DNA of 64,000 bases from Eutreptiella sp. 'Long Island Sound 2002' (Eukaryota; Euglenozoa; Euglenophyceae; Eutreptiales; Eutreptiaceae): contig OZ038391.1 of NCBI GenBank assembly GCA_964036045.1, forward strand, positions 39,412,232-39,476,231, written 5' to 3'. This document shows positions 52,880-64,000 of the stretch, piece by piece. A model generated the notes under the pieces. The model saw nothing but the letters and a program-made list of their open reading frames with translations, was not told the origin of the DNA and made no database searches. Both the position numbers and the translations under genes were made by a program. Positions within the stretch are counted from its first letter, which is position 1. Every line of letters starts with the position of its first letter.

Positions 52880-53369
52880 CGTATTCAGATCTCTCACATT
52901 GCTTCCAACCCAGCGGACCCAAAGACCACAAGGCCTGCTTAAAATCATACTTCTCTTCTAAATCCTCAACACCTGTGCAGAAACCCAGGTAAGTGTTCTG
53001 CAGTTGACAAAAAATACCTGACGCGTCGCTTTGGCGGGTGGTACAGACAGCAACGTCCCCAGTTTGTGTACTTTGGCGGGGCTGTTCACTGCCTCCAAGC
53101 GGCGCTCCTGCAATTATTGGCCCCGAGGATGCGTAACCAAGCGGAGTGGGGGTATTGACGTCGGACACGACCTTCGAGGAAACGAATTCTTCGACGATAC
53201 TGCGCAAGATATCATCGGCCTGGGTCTCCACAGTAGACGACGTGGGCTGCAGAGGAGGAAACACACCGTCACATCCCCACGCTTTCTCAGCGGGGCCTGC
53301 GGCACATACGTTGCATTGCTGCTCGCTATCTGGCCAAGGCGTATTGATGCTGCCACCCGTAGCAAGTGG
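52880..53369 (-). CDS. Exon pair of an unknown gene with a 45 bp intron
   Basis: Exon A (within 53369-53018) and exon B (52972 to about 52880) join in phase 1 across a 45 bp GT-AG intron ending TTTCTGCACAG. Exon A reads QQCNVCAAGPAEKAWGCDG, then a Ser/Thr/Pro-rich stretch with TQADDILRSIVEEF. Exon B reads GVEDLEEKYDFKQALWSLG. The Cys pairs hint at a small zinc-binding site, but no family is recognised. The 5' boundary is limited by a TAA at 53372; the 3' end runs into the inverted-repeat arm. It could continue with the open frame in the repeat centre. Confidence 0.4.
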
Positions 53370-55185
53370 TTACCCACTGCTAGGGGCCAGGGTCTTTTGT
53401 GGCTGGCCCCACAAATTTCGTAAGGCAAGCTTGAGGAGCTTTGCAATTCACGTTTGGTGGATTGCTCAGAACCAAAATTTGAGGGTCATCCCCAGACATC
53501 CAGTCCAGCCGTACTGCATTTCTGGTCATGGGACCAGCTTTGCATGCTCAGCAACCAGGACACTTTCAGGAGCATTGCTGAACGGTAAAGAGGGAACTCA
53601 GACTAGACTGGCTGGGCACCCGTAGGTTCGCACCCGTAGGTTCGCACCCGTAGGTTCGCGTCCCTAGCAGTATTAGTTATGAGGGAAATGATACCTGGGC
53701 ATGAAATACCGCGGATACCCCACCTGGTGTGACCTTCGCTTTGAGAAGCATGTCCCGACCTTCACCACCCTTTGCCAAAACACAGGCCAAAAGCATGAAG
53801 GTTGGCATGCAGTGCGTGTTTGTGCGCGATACTTGGGGTCATTTGGAATCAGTGTTGAACACCATTCGATATCAACAGCTTTCAATTGTCCTTTTTGGGC
53901 CGGAAAACTGCTAATCTTGCCAGAGGCTCCATCCAGCTCACCCTCGAGGGCGTAAACCCTCTGAAAAACGGACTCGACCCTCAGCCTTGAGTGCTGGGGC
54001 GCTCAACATTCAGGTGGGTGGGACAACAGGCTGTCGGCTTACCCACAAAGCGGATGGCGAACATCAGTGGGTGCGGGCATGATGGCTTGGTTTGTTGTGT
54101 TGGACCAAATTGACCGAGAGACAGGTTGTGGGCCCCAACGAGTGCTACTTCATGGGTAGCTCAGGGCTTACCTCAAGTGTAGAGTCTCAATGTAAAATCC
54201 TTTGGGACCAGCCTCAACTGAGTGGTGGGCAGCAAAATGGTGGAACCCACAGTTTACGTGGAGCTCTTGGAACTTCGCATTGGAGCGTTCTCTTGTTGTA
54301 GTTATCACATTTGTGTGCAGGATGGGCCATCAAAATCTTCATGAACCCAAAAGTAATGGGGCCATCTTGTCGTGTTGAGGAACACAATCGTGACATGTGT
54401 GAGCCAAATAAAGAAGGCATTGGATATGGTAGGGATTGCAACGGGGGCAGTGGCGGAGGGTGGGAATGCATAGCTCAGACACATACCTCAACATGCATAC
54501 CTCAAAATGGTGAAATCTCATTGCGCTCATTTAGAGGTATACATGCTAGGGGGGAAGAAAAATTCTACTGCAGGCCCAAACCAAGCCATCTTGAGTCTTG
54601 GCCACGGCACCATCTTTGGAAATGGCGACCAAGGGGGTGGGGTGGGGTGGGGGTGGGGGTGCGCATACACGATGCAACCTGCTCCCCACTTCGTGGCGGT
54701 CGGTAGCCACTTTGGGGTCATCGGGGTGCCCACAGTCAAGGAAAGCCCTTTTCTTGTTTTCACAGGTGGTCCAGGACCCCTGACGCACTTGTGGAGCCCG
54801 GAATGTGGCCACGTCTGGGCCCAGTCGCAGTCACAAAATAGCGGTGGGGAAATGTAGTTGTGCTGTGAAAATCTTACAGGGCCTAAATTGGGCCTAGACA
54901 TGCCCAAACCACAAAACGAAACTTGGCTCTTGGAGGCGTGGCTTGCGAGCCACCCTGCGGTCTGGAGCAGTACACACCACGTACCGCCCCGATGTTCCGG
55001 CCAACACACACACACAAAACAAGTCTGGAAGTGACACAGGAAGAGGAACAAAACAATACAGGAAGGGGACGAACACACATGAAACAACACTTTCAGCGGA
55101 GCACGAAGGGGGGTCCCAGCATTCCAGCACCTCCTTTGAGGGGCTGGGGATTGGGAGGAGGGGTCATGTTTGTCATTCTGCATAC
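53370..55185. other. No gene resolved
   Basis: Open frames occur on both strands at 53.7-54.0 kb, none joinable with confidence. A 14-base unit GCACCCGTAGGTTC is repeated three times in tandem at 53616-53657. A GGGGTGGGGTGGGGGTGGGGGTG tract lies near 54640. Confidence 0.35.
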
Positions 55186-55337
55186 CCGTTTGCCTTGTGC
55201 CGCGGCCTGCGCCTCTTGCACCAAATGGTAATTCACTCTGGTCTGGTAGTAGGGGTGCAGGTGATGATCCCGCTTCAAGAACACAAAGCGTTTATCAGCA
55301 CGGTGCCGGTTGCGCAAGACTGACTCAATATCATACC
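55186..55337 (-). CDS. SURP-domain exon of a probable RNA-processing protein
   Basis: An internal exon of 152 bases between TGTCCTCAG and a CGG/GTATGC donor encodes 50 residues. The core RFVFLKRDHHLHPYYQTRVN matches the SURP (SWAP) module signature F-x-F-L...H-x-Y-Y, a domain found in splicing factors such as SF3A1 and U2-associated proteins. It is preceded by YDIESVLRNRHRADK, which fits the helix before the core. The exon starts in phase 1 and ends in phase 0. A candidate upstream exon ends at the ACGACAG/GTAACG donor near 55500, and an exon-like frame lies at 56180-56300 beyond the long CA array, but neither is confirmed. The rest of the protein is unknown. Confidence 0.55.
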
Positions 55338-55649
55338 CTGAGGACAGCCGCCATGCTGGTGGGCTCAACGAACCCCTGGCGGCTCCAAGCCCCCCGCACC
55401 CTCTGACACCCGCCTGCGCCCCCCTACAATTGGTGCGGCACTGCCCCTGTATCACACCACCAGATTGTGCGATTCAGGTCCCATTTGACTGCCGTTACCT
55501 GTCGTACATAACACCAGAATATGCCAGCGTTCAACCAAGAAGGAGTAAACAAAGCCCCATCCCAAGAGCTATTTGGCTTGCAATCAATTCAAAGGCAGAA
55601 GATTTCAAAGGAGTGTGAAGGAGGATGCCATGAGTGATACGAGCAGAAT

Positions 55650-56153
<504 letters not shown>

Positions 56154-56159
56154 ACGTGC

Positions 56160-57373
56160 TGATGCCTTGCACTTGTGACAGGAGCAACATGCGCTTTTCC
56201 AATCGTCGCACAAGCCCACGTAGGACAGGGGCCCTGCGGTCAGAGGGAGACCCTACCTTACACAACACCGCACGAATCCTCGTTTCCATACCATTCCGAG
56301 CAGGCAGCGGGCTGCAGCCCAAGGCAGAACGGTGCCACGAGCTAGCACAATTCTTTTACGCTTGAATCAGCCCCCCGTTCCCTCCCATGGGACTCACGTC
56401 CATGTCATCTTACACTCTTGAACATGGACACTGTGGTCGGCAAAGCAATGGTCAGACGGGGTCGCCGTGCTTAGAGGGCCGGGGGGCAGGGGCGGGTTAC
56501 AAGGCATTCATGCACTGAAAGGCTCCCTCTTGATGCAAGTTTCAATGGAAACACAAGTCTCTGTCTGCCTTGAACCAAAAAGTGATGCCGAGGGCACCAA
56601 GAGACATCAATGCAACGGACATGGCAATTGCGTGTGGAATAACATTGGGAGAGTGTGACCACCAGGGTTTTTAGTACAAAAGACCATGTATGGTCACAAA
56701 GATATGGCTGCTTCAGGCTGGTTTCAAAGATACCAGAAGCCTCAGCGCTGTCCATGTAAGCAGAATTGTGTGCTCCAGTCCACACACCGCAATCTGCGCG
56801 TTGCTCTCCAAAATCTTGCCCACCGTATGCCAAGGTCGCATACACCAGGTTCTTCACATGGCACAGAGCTCTACATGACCTAGAGATCCTCCTCCTGCAG
56901 ACACCCGATCTCAGATGCGCTCATGGGGTTGGGGATGGAGTTACGAGTGTCACACACAGCACTCACCTCGGAATGACAAAGCTCAGATCCAAAACAAACA
57001 GTCTGGCAGCTGCAGAAGGATCTAAGGGGCCATGACCGCCACAACCAGGTTAGTTCACGGGGCTGCAACCCATAAAGGGGGGGGGGAGGGACAAGTTTGC
57101 GAGGGGACAATTTCGACGGGGATAATTTCGGAAGGGGAAAATTTCGTCACCTCCTTGAATTCTAAAGCTTCGTGTCATTGCACGGCGGGCTCTAGATGGT
57201 TCCTGATATCTCCTGGTAGGCTCTGGATGGTCTCTCCAAAAGACACAGCTCGAAATTGAAATTGCTTCTCCCAGTGGCTGTCGCACGGACAGTGGATTCA
57301 TATATCGCTGGATATGAGTCCCATAGGAGCAGGCAGTGAAGTTGTTGGTCACAGGCCACGAAAATTTCGCTGG
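56160..57373. other. No gene resolved
   Basis: Minus-strand frames near 56.7-56.85 kb (for example GKILESNAQIAVCGLEHT) and 56.2-56.3 kb look protein-like but could not be assembled. From 57090 the text is rich in AATTTCG and AAATTTC. Confidence 0.3.
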
Positions 57374-57413
57374 GGGGAAATTTCGCCACTTTTCTTAATG
57401 GCGAAATTTCCCC
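57374..57413. repeat. Perfect 15-base inverted repeat (hairpin)
   Basis: GGGGAAATTTCGCCA at 57374-57388, a 10-base loop, and its exact complement at 57399-57413. More AAATTTC-type copies flank it at 57107-57150 and 57425-57445. Confidence 0.9.
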
Positions 57414-57921
57414 TGCGACATTCTCCCCTCCCGAAATTTCCCCCCCTCCTGTAGACCGTGCAGAGTCCAATAAGCAATCCACCTTGGCTGCTTGAATCAG
57501 TAGAAGAGAGCATCCCGCCCTTTGGCCACCAGATTTGCAGGTTCATGAGCACCAGCATGCAGCACACCTGCATGTGTGGCCACGGATGCCACCTTGTCAG
57601 CAATCACTTTGAGTTCGTCAGTACTTATCTCTGAGCACGCAAAATACAGTTGCAAAGAAGAAATATTACACTTCTTGTTCGAAAGGGGAGGGGGTTGGGT
57701 GATGAGATCAATTAGAAATAAAACAAGGCGAAAAAATGTGAAAAATGCATGCAAAAAACGTGCAACCAAACGCGGTCACTTTGTAACCACAAATAGCCGA
57801 AGACAACTACAGAGGCAAAAAGAGTAGAGTTCGGTAGAGAGCAGAGTGCCAAAGCCAAGGCTCCCATCTGCAATCACGGAACAACGAAGGGGCACAACAT
57901 AAGCTCCTCAAACCCTGCGCT

Positions 57922-58188
57922 CTAAAGAAGCACCATTGAACCAAGCCATGAAATGCATATGGATTGATCATCACTCACACTGTTCTCCATGTCCCATGTC
58001 TGCAATGGAAAGGCGTGCTCCACAGTTCCACTGGAGGTAGGGAGCACCATGAGAAACAAAAATACTTCACAGACTAGTGAAAGGTGGGGCGCCTCCAACC
58101 ATTCAGTCACACCATGTGGGCTTTTCATGTCGCTTTTTGGTGCGTGTATGTATGTTCCGGAATACCCTCCTGGACCAACAAATGACAA
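57922..58188 (-). pseudogene. hAT-transposase C-terminal-like fragment
   Basis: The stretch at 58101-57964 reads APHLSLVCEVFLFLMVLPTS then SGTVEHAFPLQ, resembling the dimerisation end of hAT transposases (L-x-x-x-A-x-x-x-L-x-x-P-x-S-s-a-x-x-E-R-x-F-S). The Arg after Glu is replaced by His and the downstream RNRL-type motif is missing, so it is probably decayed. The remainder of a transposase was not found; a minus-strand frame at 58597-58125 may hold earlier parts. No terminal inverted repeats were identified. Confidence 0.35.
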
Positions 58189-59244
58189 CCCGCCAAGGAA
58201 GCGAATGCGTCGCTCAGATTGGCTGGATCTAGCACCTGTATCTGCAGGAAAAACTCAATTTGGGTAGTCTCCTTCAAGAGGTGGTCACTTGGGGCTTCAG
58301 CCAAGTCCTGCACAATGGAGTTGATTGTCCTTTTCTCTTTGCTTTGTGGGCTACTGTAGCTTGTTGCTTTTTTCCAAAAGCCTTTCCCGGGGATATAGCA
58401 CTTTGCACCAAGATGGTTTGCTTGATGTGCCAGTGGTGTGCCACATGCCCAAACCACATGGTGGGCTGGTTTTCCAAACGCAAGTGCTCCTTAAATGGTT
58501 CATTTAGAAACTGTGCAATGGGAGGAGGAGCAACTGACATGGGCGAAGATGGGTGGCAGCTCAACCTTTGCCCAACCCATGCTTCTGCGTCTTCCATGTA
58601 ACCTCATCAGAACAAGCAGCAGAAGCGTGACATAAGGTTCGCAAAATTCAGCGTGTGAAATCATGGTGTCTAAAAGGGAAACATTGTAACTACCCTGAGC
58701 AGTTGGGCATGAAGTGTCAAAGTGTGAAGTTAGGGCACACAAGTGACAGATAATGAAGGACCAATGAAGCAAAATGCAGGGAAAAAGTGGGAAACTGCGA
58801 ACCGCATAATCCCCCTCGGCTTGTTTGCACAATCAACAGACAGTGAATAAACATGTGGGTGATGAGAGCGAGGGATTGTCTTGGGTTTTTAGCATTAAAC
58901 AATTGTCAAACCCTTGAAAAAGGTATTCTGTGTACGTCATGTAGGTGCTGTCAAAGACTTTGAATAAGAGGGGTCTGATAGCACGCATGTCATTGTCAAT
59001 GTGGGCAGGTGTGGGGTGGGACTGGGAGCAGTGTGGGAATGAAAATGCGACCAGATGGACGAGTCTAGGAGTAGGTTGCACCTCTGATCTCGGCTGCAGG
59101 TTGCACTCCTGCCTTCTTGGCTTCAGGTTTAGCTGCAATAGAGTATCAATGAAAACACACATGTGCGGGCACACGCAGAGCAGACACACACACACACACA
59201 CACACGTGAGGGAAACCAATGAAACACACACACACACACATACA

Positions 59245-59282
<38 letters not shown>

Positions 59283-59653
59283 AAACAGACACGAATGTGA
59301 TACCCCTGACATCACATGCACAGCAAAAGGATGGGATGAAGCGGGGATCAAACACACACACACACACACACACACGATGAGAACCGCAAACAAGAACAGA
59401 GCAAGAAAAGCGGTGAAAGAAAACTCCTCAGGAGCTGCAGAGCAGCCCTAAACGTCTTTCGGTCTGTTGATGAAGAATGCAATGTGCAGCTCTAGACTGT
59501 GAGTTTGGTGTGATACAGTTTTTTCCCTGTGCCCTCACCTTGTCCCAGCGTCCTGCTGCACTCATCAACCGACCAGGAAGGTATCCACGGAGGAGTTCGT
59601 GTTCTGACAGCCCAATACAACCATTTCAACCAGTGTTAGGTGCGACCACCTAA

Positions 59654-59725
<72 letters not shown>
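59654..59725. repeat. (CA)n microsatellite
   Basis: About 36 CA units without interruption. Confidence 0.95.
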
Positions 59726-59728
<3 letters not shown>

Positions 59729-60118
59729 GGAGAACCACAAAACAGGAACAGAGCAAGAAAAGTGGTTAAGAAACATGTGTAAGCCATGTCCGGAAGGGTT
59801 ATTCCAGCCCTGTGCAGGTCTGACCTGCCGGAAGCAGCAAGCGGTAAGCAACAGACAGCAGGTGACTGGTGCTCAGGGCCAGCTGCAACTTGGGTTTACC
59901 AAGGTATCTCTCTCCATCAGCGAGCACCTTGGTGTGACGTCTCACTGTCTCACTGTCACACCCACACACCCACACACCCACACACACCCACTCACAAATG
60001 AAGAAAAACGTCTCGAACCAGCCCTTGCGCACCTGTGCGTGCGCGCTTGCACACACACACTTGGTGAAGGGGATCAGAGGACGAAACCGCGGAAGCGCAC
60101 CGTCAGTGAGGGCGAGAG

Positions 60119-60132
60119 TACACACACACACA

Positions 60133-60168
<36 letters not shown>

Positions 60169-60184
60169 CCCACCCACCCACACA

Positions 60185-60240
<56 letters not shown>
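60119..60240. repeat. Compound CA/ACGC/CCA then (GA)n microsatellite
   Basis: A block of CACA, GCAC and CCCA units is followed by about 26 GA units ending in GAGCGAGCGAGCG. Confidence 0.95.
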
Positions 60241-60247
<7 letters not shown>

Positions 60248-60900
60248 GACAAGCGACAGAAGCATGGTAACCGGGACTGGTTCAAGTGGCTGATTGCACA
60301 GTATATCATGCGGCATAGGAGTACACTACACACCTTCCGTCTAGAACCACACTCTGCATGTAAAGCGCCCACTGACACCACCACCTCTGAACATATTGAA
60401 GCTAACTTTCCTTTCGCTGCATAGCCTTCTCCTTGGTAACTTCCATGCTTGATCATTGGGATCTTGATCAGTGTGTGGGCACCACTGTTTTATGCAGAAT
60501 TGCACTGGGGCAAGCTCTTTGGCCTTGCTATGCAGGGGCTCTTCTGTGGTGGATTTTGGTGGCTGTACTTCCAGTGCACACCGTACACTTTGGGCAAGAT
60601 TCGATCCGAGTGCATGCATGCATGTTGAAACGCGCTGATAATTATCTTCTAGCGTACTGGGTGTACCTGTGCCTCTGGAGGCTGGACATACCCATGTCTG
60701 CTCCCAGGCATCACGTTGCAAGTGGCAATCAGGATGCGTCTACACGCCTCTGCTCACGCCTGGCCTAGTCTTCTGCTTTGCCTACATCTATGCTATGTGT
60801 TGCCCATAACATGCACAATCTGTTGATTGGTTGCACATTCATTTCTGCAGACGGACAGTAGCACTGCATGCGATGCTTGACATTGGCAGCAGCTTCTTAC

Positions 60901-61727
60901 ATGAACTTTCTTCAGGATAATGCAACCCCCCGCGTCCAAGGTACCGCACACATGTACGCCCACCGCGCCTTGGACTGCACCCGCATAAAGCTGAGCTGCA
61001 CGCGTGGCCACACACAGAATGGGACACATGCATGTTTCTACCTGTCACCCTAACCTCCATTCAAGCGGCACAGCTCTTCCGAACTGGACTCGAAAGTGCG
61101 TGCCTGTCGAGCCCCCAGTGCACGTTATCGGGCCCCGCGAGGAAATCCACCGGGGTTTGCGGGATGCCACCCAGCAATCCTCGAGCTAACAGTGGTACCG
61201 AACTGAAATGGGGCCCAAAATGACGCAATTCAATTGCCCTACTGTACCTTGGGCAAACCAAATCCTGGACAAGAGGCGGAGGGGACTGGGTTGACCCTTC
61301 CTAAGGACTCGAACAACACTGGATTTGTGCGACCAAAAAAAAAACGAGGAAAAACAAAGGGGGAGGGGGCCGTGTGCATAAGGAGTACCCAAAAAAGGGA
61401 AATGTGGGTTGTACATAGGACAGACCTGCAGCTGCATGTGCCTGCATCAGCATCATGGTGTGGGCAAGTGACCCCTTTGGGGGCTTTTTGGGCTTCTTAT
61501 CCGGCGGTGGCATGTGGATTAAAGCCTGCAGAGTGGCAACACCGAGGGCCTCCTGACGCAGCAATGGAGATGTGCGACAATAAACATACAAACAGGTCTT
61601 GTACAGCGTCTCAACAGTTCTTGTGGAAAGTGGCTCAACAAAGCCTGGCCTCGGGTCCAAAATGAGCATGCGAAGGAAAAAGTGCCTTTTGCTTAGACCA
61701 TCCCGCAGTCCTGAGTTCGGCCCCATA
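60901..61727 (-). CDS. Exons of a gene of unknown function
   Basis: Three minus-strand exons: 61727-61426, one starting at 61179 with uncertain end, and 60995-60901. Exon 1 follows a CTGCTCCCCAG acceptor and ends in a GCAG/GTCTGT donor in phase 1. It reads HFFLRMLILDPRPGFVEPLS, then TLYKTCLYVYCRTSPLLRQE and ALGVATLQALI, helical text that could be HEAT-like. Exon 2 continues in phase as GLLGGIPQTPVDFLAGPDN and VHWGLDRHALSSP. Exon 3 reads QLYAGAVQGAVGVHVCGTLD and ends at a strong H/GTAAGA donor in phase 0. No family is recognised, and both ends of the gene are missing. Part of exon 1 has a second, inverted and broken copy at about 62.75-62.88 kb. Confidence 0.4.
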
Positions 61728-61867
61728 CTGGGGAGCAGAATCATGACAAAGCCATGGTCCCTAATGGTCTTACTTGCTGGCCTGTACTAGGTGTTGCACA
61801 AAACAGCCCCGAATTCCCTGTACGCAATAGATGTTAAGTAGAAAAACATGGAAGTGATGGTCTCCCG

Positions 61868-61882
61868 GGGGGGGGGGGGGGG
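61868..61882. repeat. G homopolymer
   Basis: A run of about 14 G, with a second G run at 61907-61916. Confidence 0.85.
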
Positions 61883-62372
61883 TTGCAAGTGGTTGGAGAT
61901 TGCAAAGGGGGGGGGGTTACTACCTTGCACTAGTAGTGGTGCACGGGTGAGGCACTGTGTTACTGTGTGTGTGGGAGAAAAAAAAGATGTGAGGGTAGAC
62001 ATAGCACGAAATCATGGGAAAACAAGGTGTTGCCTCGTACAAGATGTGTGTACTGCCCCCCTTGTCCAAGGTCAAGGCACTTGTCTGCATAAGTTGCGTG
62101 CAGCGGGCCGACAGGGCACATTGCACGCCCAACAGGATGAGTGCTAGGTACACAAGAGTTCCACACCTAGCACTAAGAAGCCTGGCATGGGTTTGTGATC
62201 CATTTACCACCTTGTTGACACTGACATTATCCTCCGAATTGCAGATGTTAACAGTGAAAACACAATCTTTGCGTGGGTTGAAAAAATTTGGCTGATGTGG
62301 AATCATCCTTTGGCACCTTCGCACACAGACCAATAATGCGGAAGCTAAAACAATGACTGCCCTGTCATGTCC

Positions 62373-62480
62373 ATGTCATGTCATGTCATGTCATGTCATG
62401 TCATGTCATGTCATGTCATGTCATGTCATGTCATGTCATGTCATGTCATGTCATGTCATGTCATGTCATGTCATGTCATG
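62373..62480. repeat. TCATG pentanucleotide array
   Basis: About 21 perfect tandem copies of TCATG. Confidence 0.97.
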
Positions 62481-62899
62481 GATGTCATGTCACCAAGGCT
62501 CCGGTCGATGGTGCATGTACGCCCCGGTGTGCTAGTACAACCAGGGGGAAGCAAGATGATACAACAGTCGAGAGTTCATTGTCCCGGAAATGTGTGGGGT
62601 GTCTTTGTTGGTTGGGCAAAGAAGCAGGCTGGGATTGTCGTGCGTCCTCAAAGTTTCCATGCTGAGAGCTGATATGGATTTGCTAATTGTGGTGGATTCA
62701 GATCCGTTGATGTCAGACAGCTTTGCTCATGTTCATGGACCAGCAAGTAACACCATTATGGACCGTGGCTTTGTCATGATTCTGCTCCCCGGTGGGGGAT
62801 GATTAAAAAAAGGCACTTTTCCTTCGCATGCTCATTTTGACCTGAGGCCAGGTTTTGATGAGCTGCTTTCCACAAGAACTGGTTGCACCGAACCACTAC

Positions 62900-64000
62900 A
62901 GATATAATCCACACGGTGCATGCTTTGTCACTGCCCAAGCCCCCTAAAACAGCCATAATATCTGAGTGCGTAAACCAGGTCACAAAGGGAATCCTGCACT
63001 GTAATGCAGACAAGCATTCCACTCTTAACCACCAAACTGCCCATCACAAATGACCTCAATCAACAAATAGTTCACACAAAGAACATTGCACTGGATCTGT
63101 GGTATCACACAGTAACCAACCAGCCTGATGCAACACCTGGACCGGGACCCAGACTCCCCAACCAATTAAATCAAATGGCTTCCCAAATCAGCCCCAATAT
63201 GTGGCATAAACCATTGGATTTCCGACTGCAGCAACAGGGAGGTCAACTTGATGAAGTTTGTTGCTTTGCGATGAGAAATGTCACTGTGCAATTGTGTTAC
63301 CATTTTGTTGACAAGCAATTCTGTTCAGAAGAGTGCTGTTTGTGGCAGCAAGGGATCACTGTTGATTTCCACAGCTGCAGGATGAATACAGGCATAGTCC
63401 TTGTTTTTCTTTTCTGGTGAGCTGACACTTCACATTTTGCTGATGCCATGTGCCAATTGCCTCGTGTGTGGGGTGGTTGCCCAACGAGGAGGCTTTTTGC
63501 AGGCCATCTGCGCCACTGAGTAATGTACTGCACTGTGGTGCACTGTCGTGAACTGTCAGAAAGAAACAGCTGGCAAGAAAAATTTTGCATGTTGATCTGT
63601 CTGCACCATTGCTCTCCACAAAGGAGAGAATACCGCCCCTGCTCAACGTGGTAGGAAAATACCCTGTTTGCCATCTTGTCATGTTTATTTGATATGCCAT
63701 CCCCTTTAGGCCTCTTCTCTTCACAAATGGTATACATGGTGCCCGGAAAATGCCCATAAGATTGCCTTTTGTGCTTTGGGGACCCCGAATATGGCAGGGA
63801 TCATGTAGCCATATGTCTCCTCCCCGCTTTGGAGACCCCAATATGGACCCCAATACCTCCTCCTGAACCACAGTAGACTGGTGGGATTCTGTTGGTTACT
63901 ACAAGAATCCCTTATAGGTGTGCACATCTAATTTACCCTGTTCTGAGATGATTGCCCAAGCGGCAAGCTGTCGGAAAAGTGGTCTTAATTCGACGTATGC
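62900..64000. other. No gene recognised
   Basis: A plus-strand frame at 63004-63420 and a minus-strand frame at 63871-63356 lack motifs. The text at about 63035-63100 loosely resembles 22553-22625, and 63765-63850 resembles the 36.6 and 37.7 kb minisatellite in reverse, so old repeats are present. Confidence 0.4.

Larger units (their letters stand above)
58600..60800. other. No gene recognised; several CA and GA microsatellites
   Basis: CA tracts at 59182-59204, 59225-59278, 59351-59374 and 59654-59725, and a compound ACGC/CA then (GA)n block at 60119-60240. Open frames here are driven by these tracts. A minus-strand frame at 60721-60341 is unrecognised. Confidence 0.5.
61600..62890. repeat. 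Inverted pair of diverged 150-185 base copies
   Basis: About 61610-61785 and the reverse complement of about 62740-62890 share CAGTTCTTGTGGAAAG, AAAATGAGCATGCGAAGGAA and GCAGAATCATGACAAAGCCA with small deletions. The right copy would break the reading frame of the left one. Confidence 0.8.

Noticed and set aside
53673-54000. A gene at 53.7-54.0 kb
   Set aside because: Competing protein-like frames on both strands (minus VDIEWCSTLIPNDP, plus TWGHLESVLNTIRY and GSIQLTLEGVNPLKNG) cannot all be real, and no splice-consistent model could be fixed.

Overview
The window looks like nuclear DNA of a single-celled eukaryote (protist or alga); I cannot name the lineage. Coding segments are interrupted by GT-AG introns of about 45 bp to 1.4 kb, gene density is low, and the DNA between genes is crowded with microsatellites and decayed repeats. 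There are no operons, Shine-Dalgarno-led genes or CRISPR arrays. An actin-turnover gene of coronin/CAP type argues against land plants and red algae.

Three genes are recognised with confidence. A membrane-anchored FkbM-family methyltransferase (minus, 9260 down to about 6.6 kb) and a 1174-residue kinesin (plus, 10818-14415) are transcribed divergently from a shared 1.56 kb gap. A five-exon gene (minus, 30715 down to 24212) encodes 681 residues in which a coronin beta-propeller is fused to the actin-binding C-terminal (CARP) domain of cyclase-associated protein. This fusion is the most notable feature: one uninterrupted exon (26498-25758) carries both the end of the coronin propeller region and the first half of the CARP domain, so it does not depend on splice prediction.

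I rebuilt further minus-strand genes by matching splice sites and reading phase. They are a multi-exon gene of unknown function at 38.9-41.7 kb, one of whose introns is almost entirely a CA/GT microsatellite; a three-exon unknown gene at 44.9-47.1 kb; an exon pair with a 45 bp intron near 53 kb; a SURP-domain exon at 55.2-55.3 kb; and a three-exon unknown at 60.9-61.7 kb. A reverse-transcriptase-like ORF with an unusual RDN catalytic motif lies at 42.25-44.83 kb, beside two tRNA-like (Pol III A-box/B-box) sequences. A hAT-transposase-like fragment lies at 58 kb.

The layout is: 0-6 kb decayed and repetitive; 6-14.4 kb FkbM and kinesin; 14.4-24 kb gene-poor, with an AT-rich block at 16.6-21 kb; 24-31 kb coronin-CAP; 31-38.8 kb mostly unexplained; 38.9-47 kb unknown genes and the retroelement; 48.8-51.3 kb a degenerate satellite; 52-62 kb unknown genes, an inverted repeat and long CA arrays; 62-64 kb repeats. 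Coronin-CAP (actin filament turnover) and kinesin (microtubule transport) are both cytoskeletal, but nothing in the sequence shows co-regulation.
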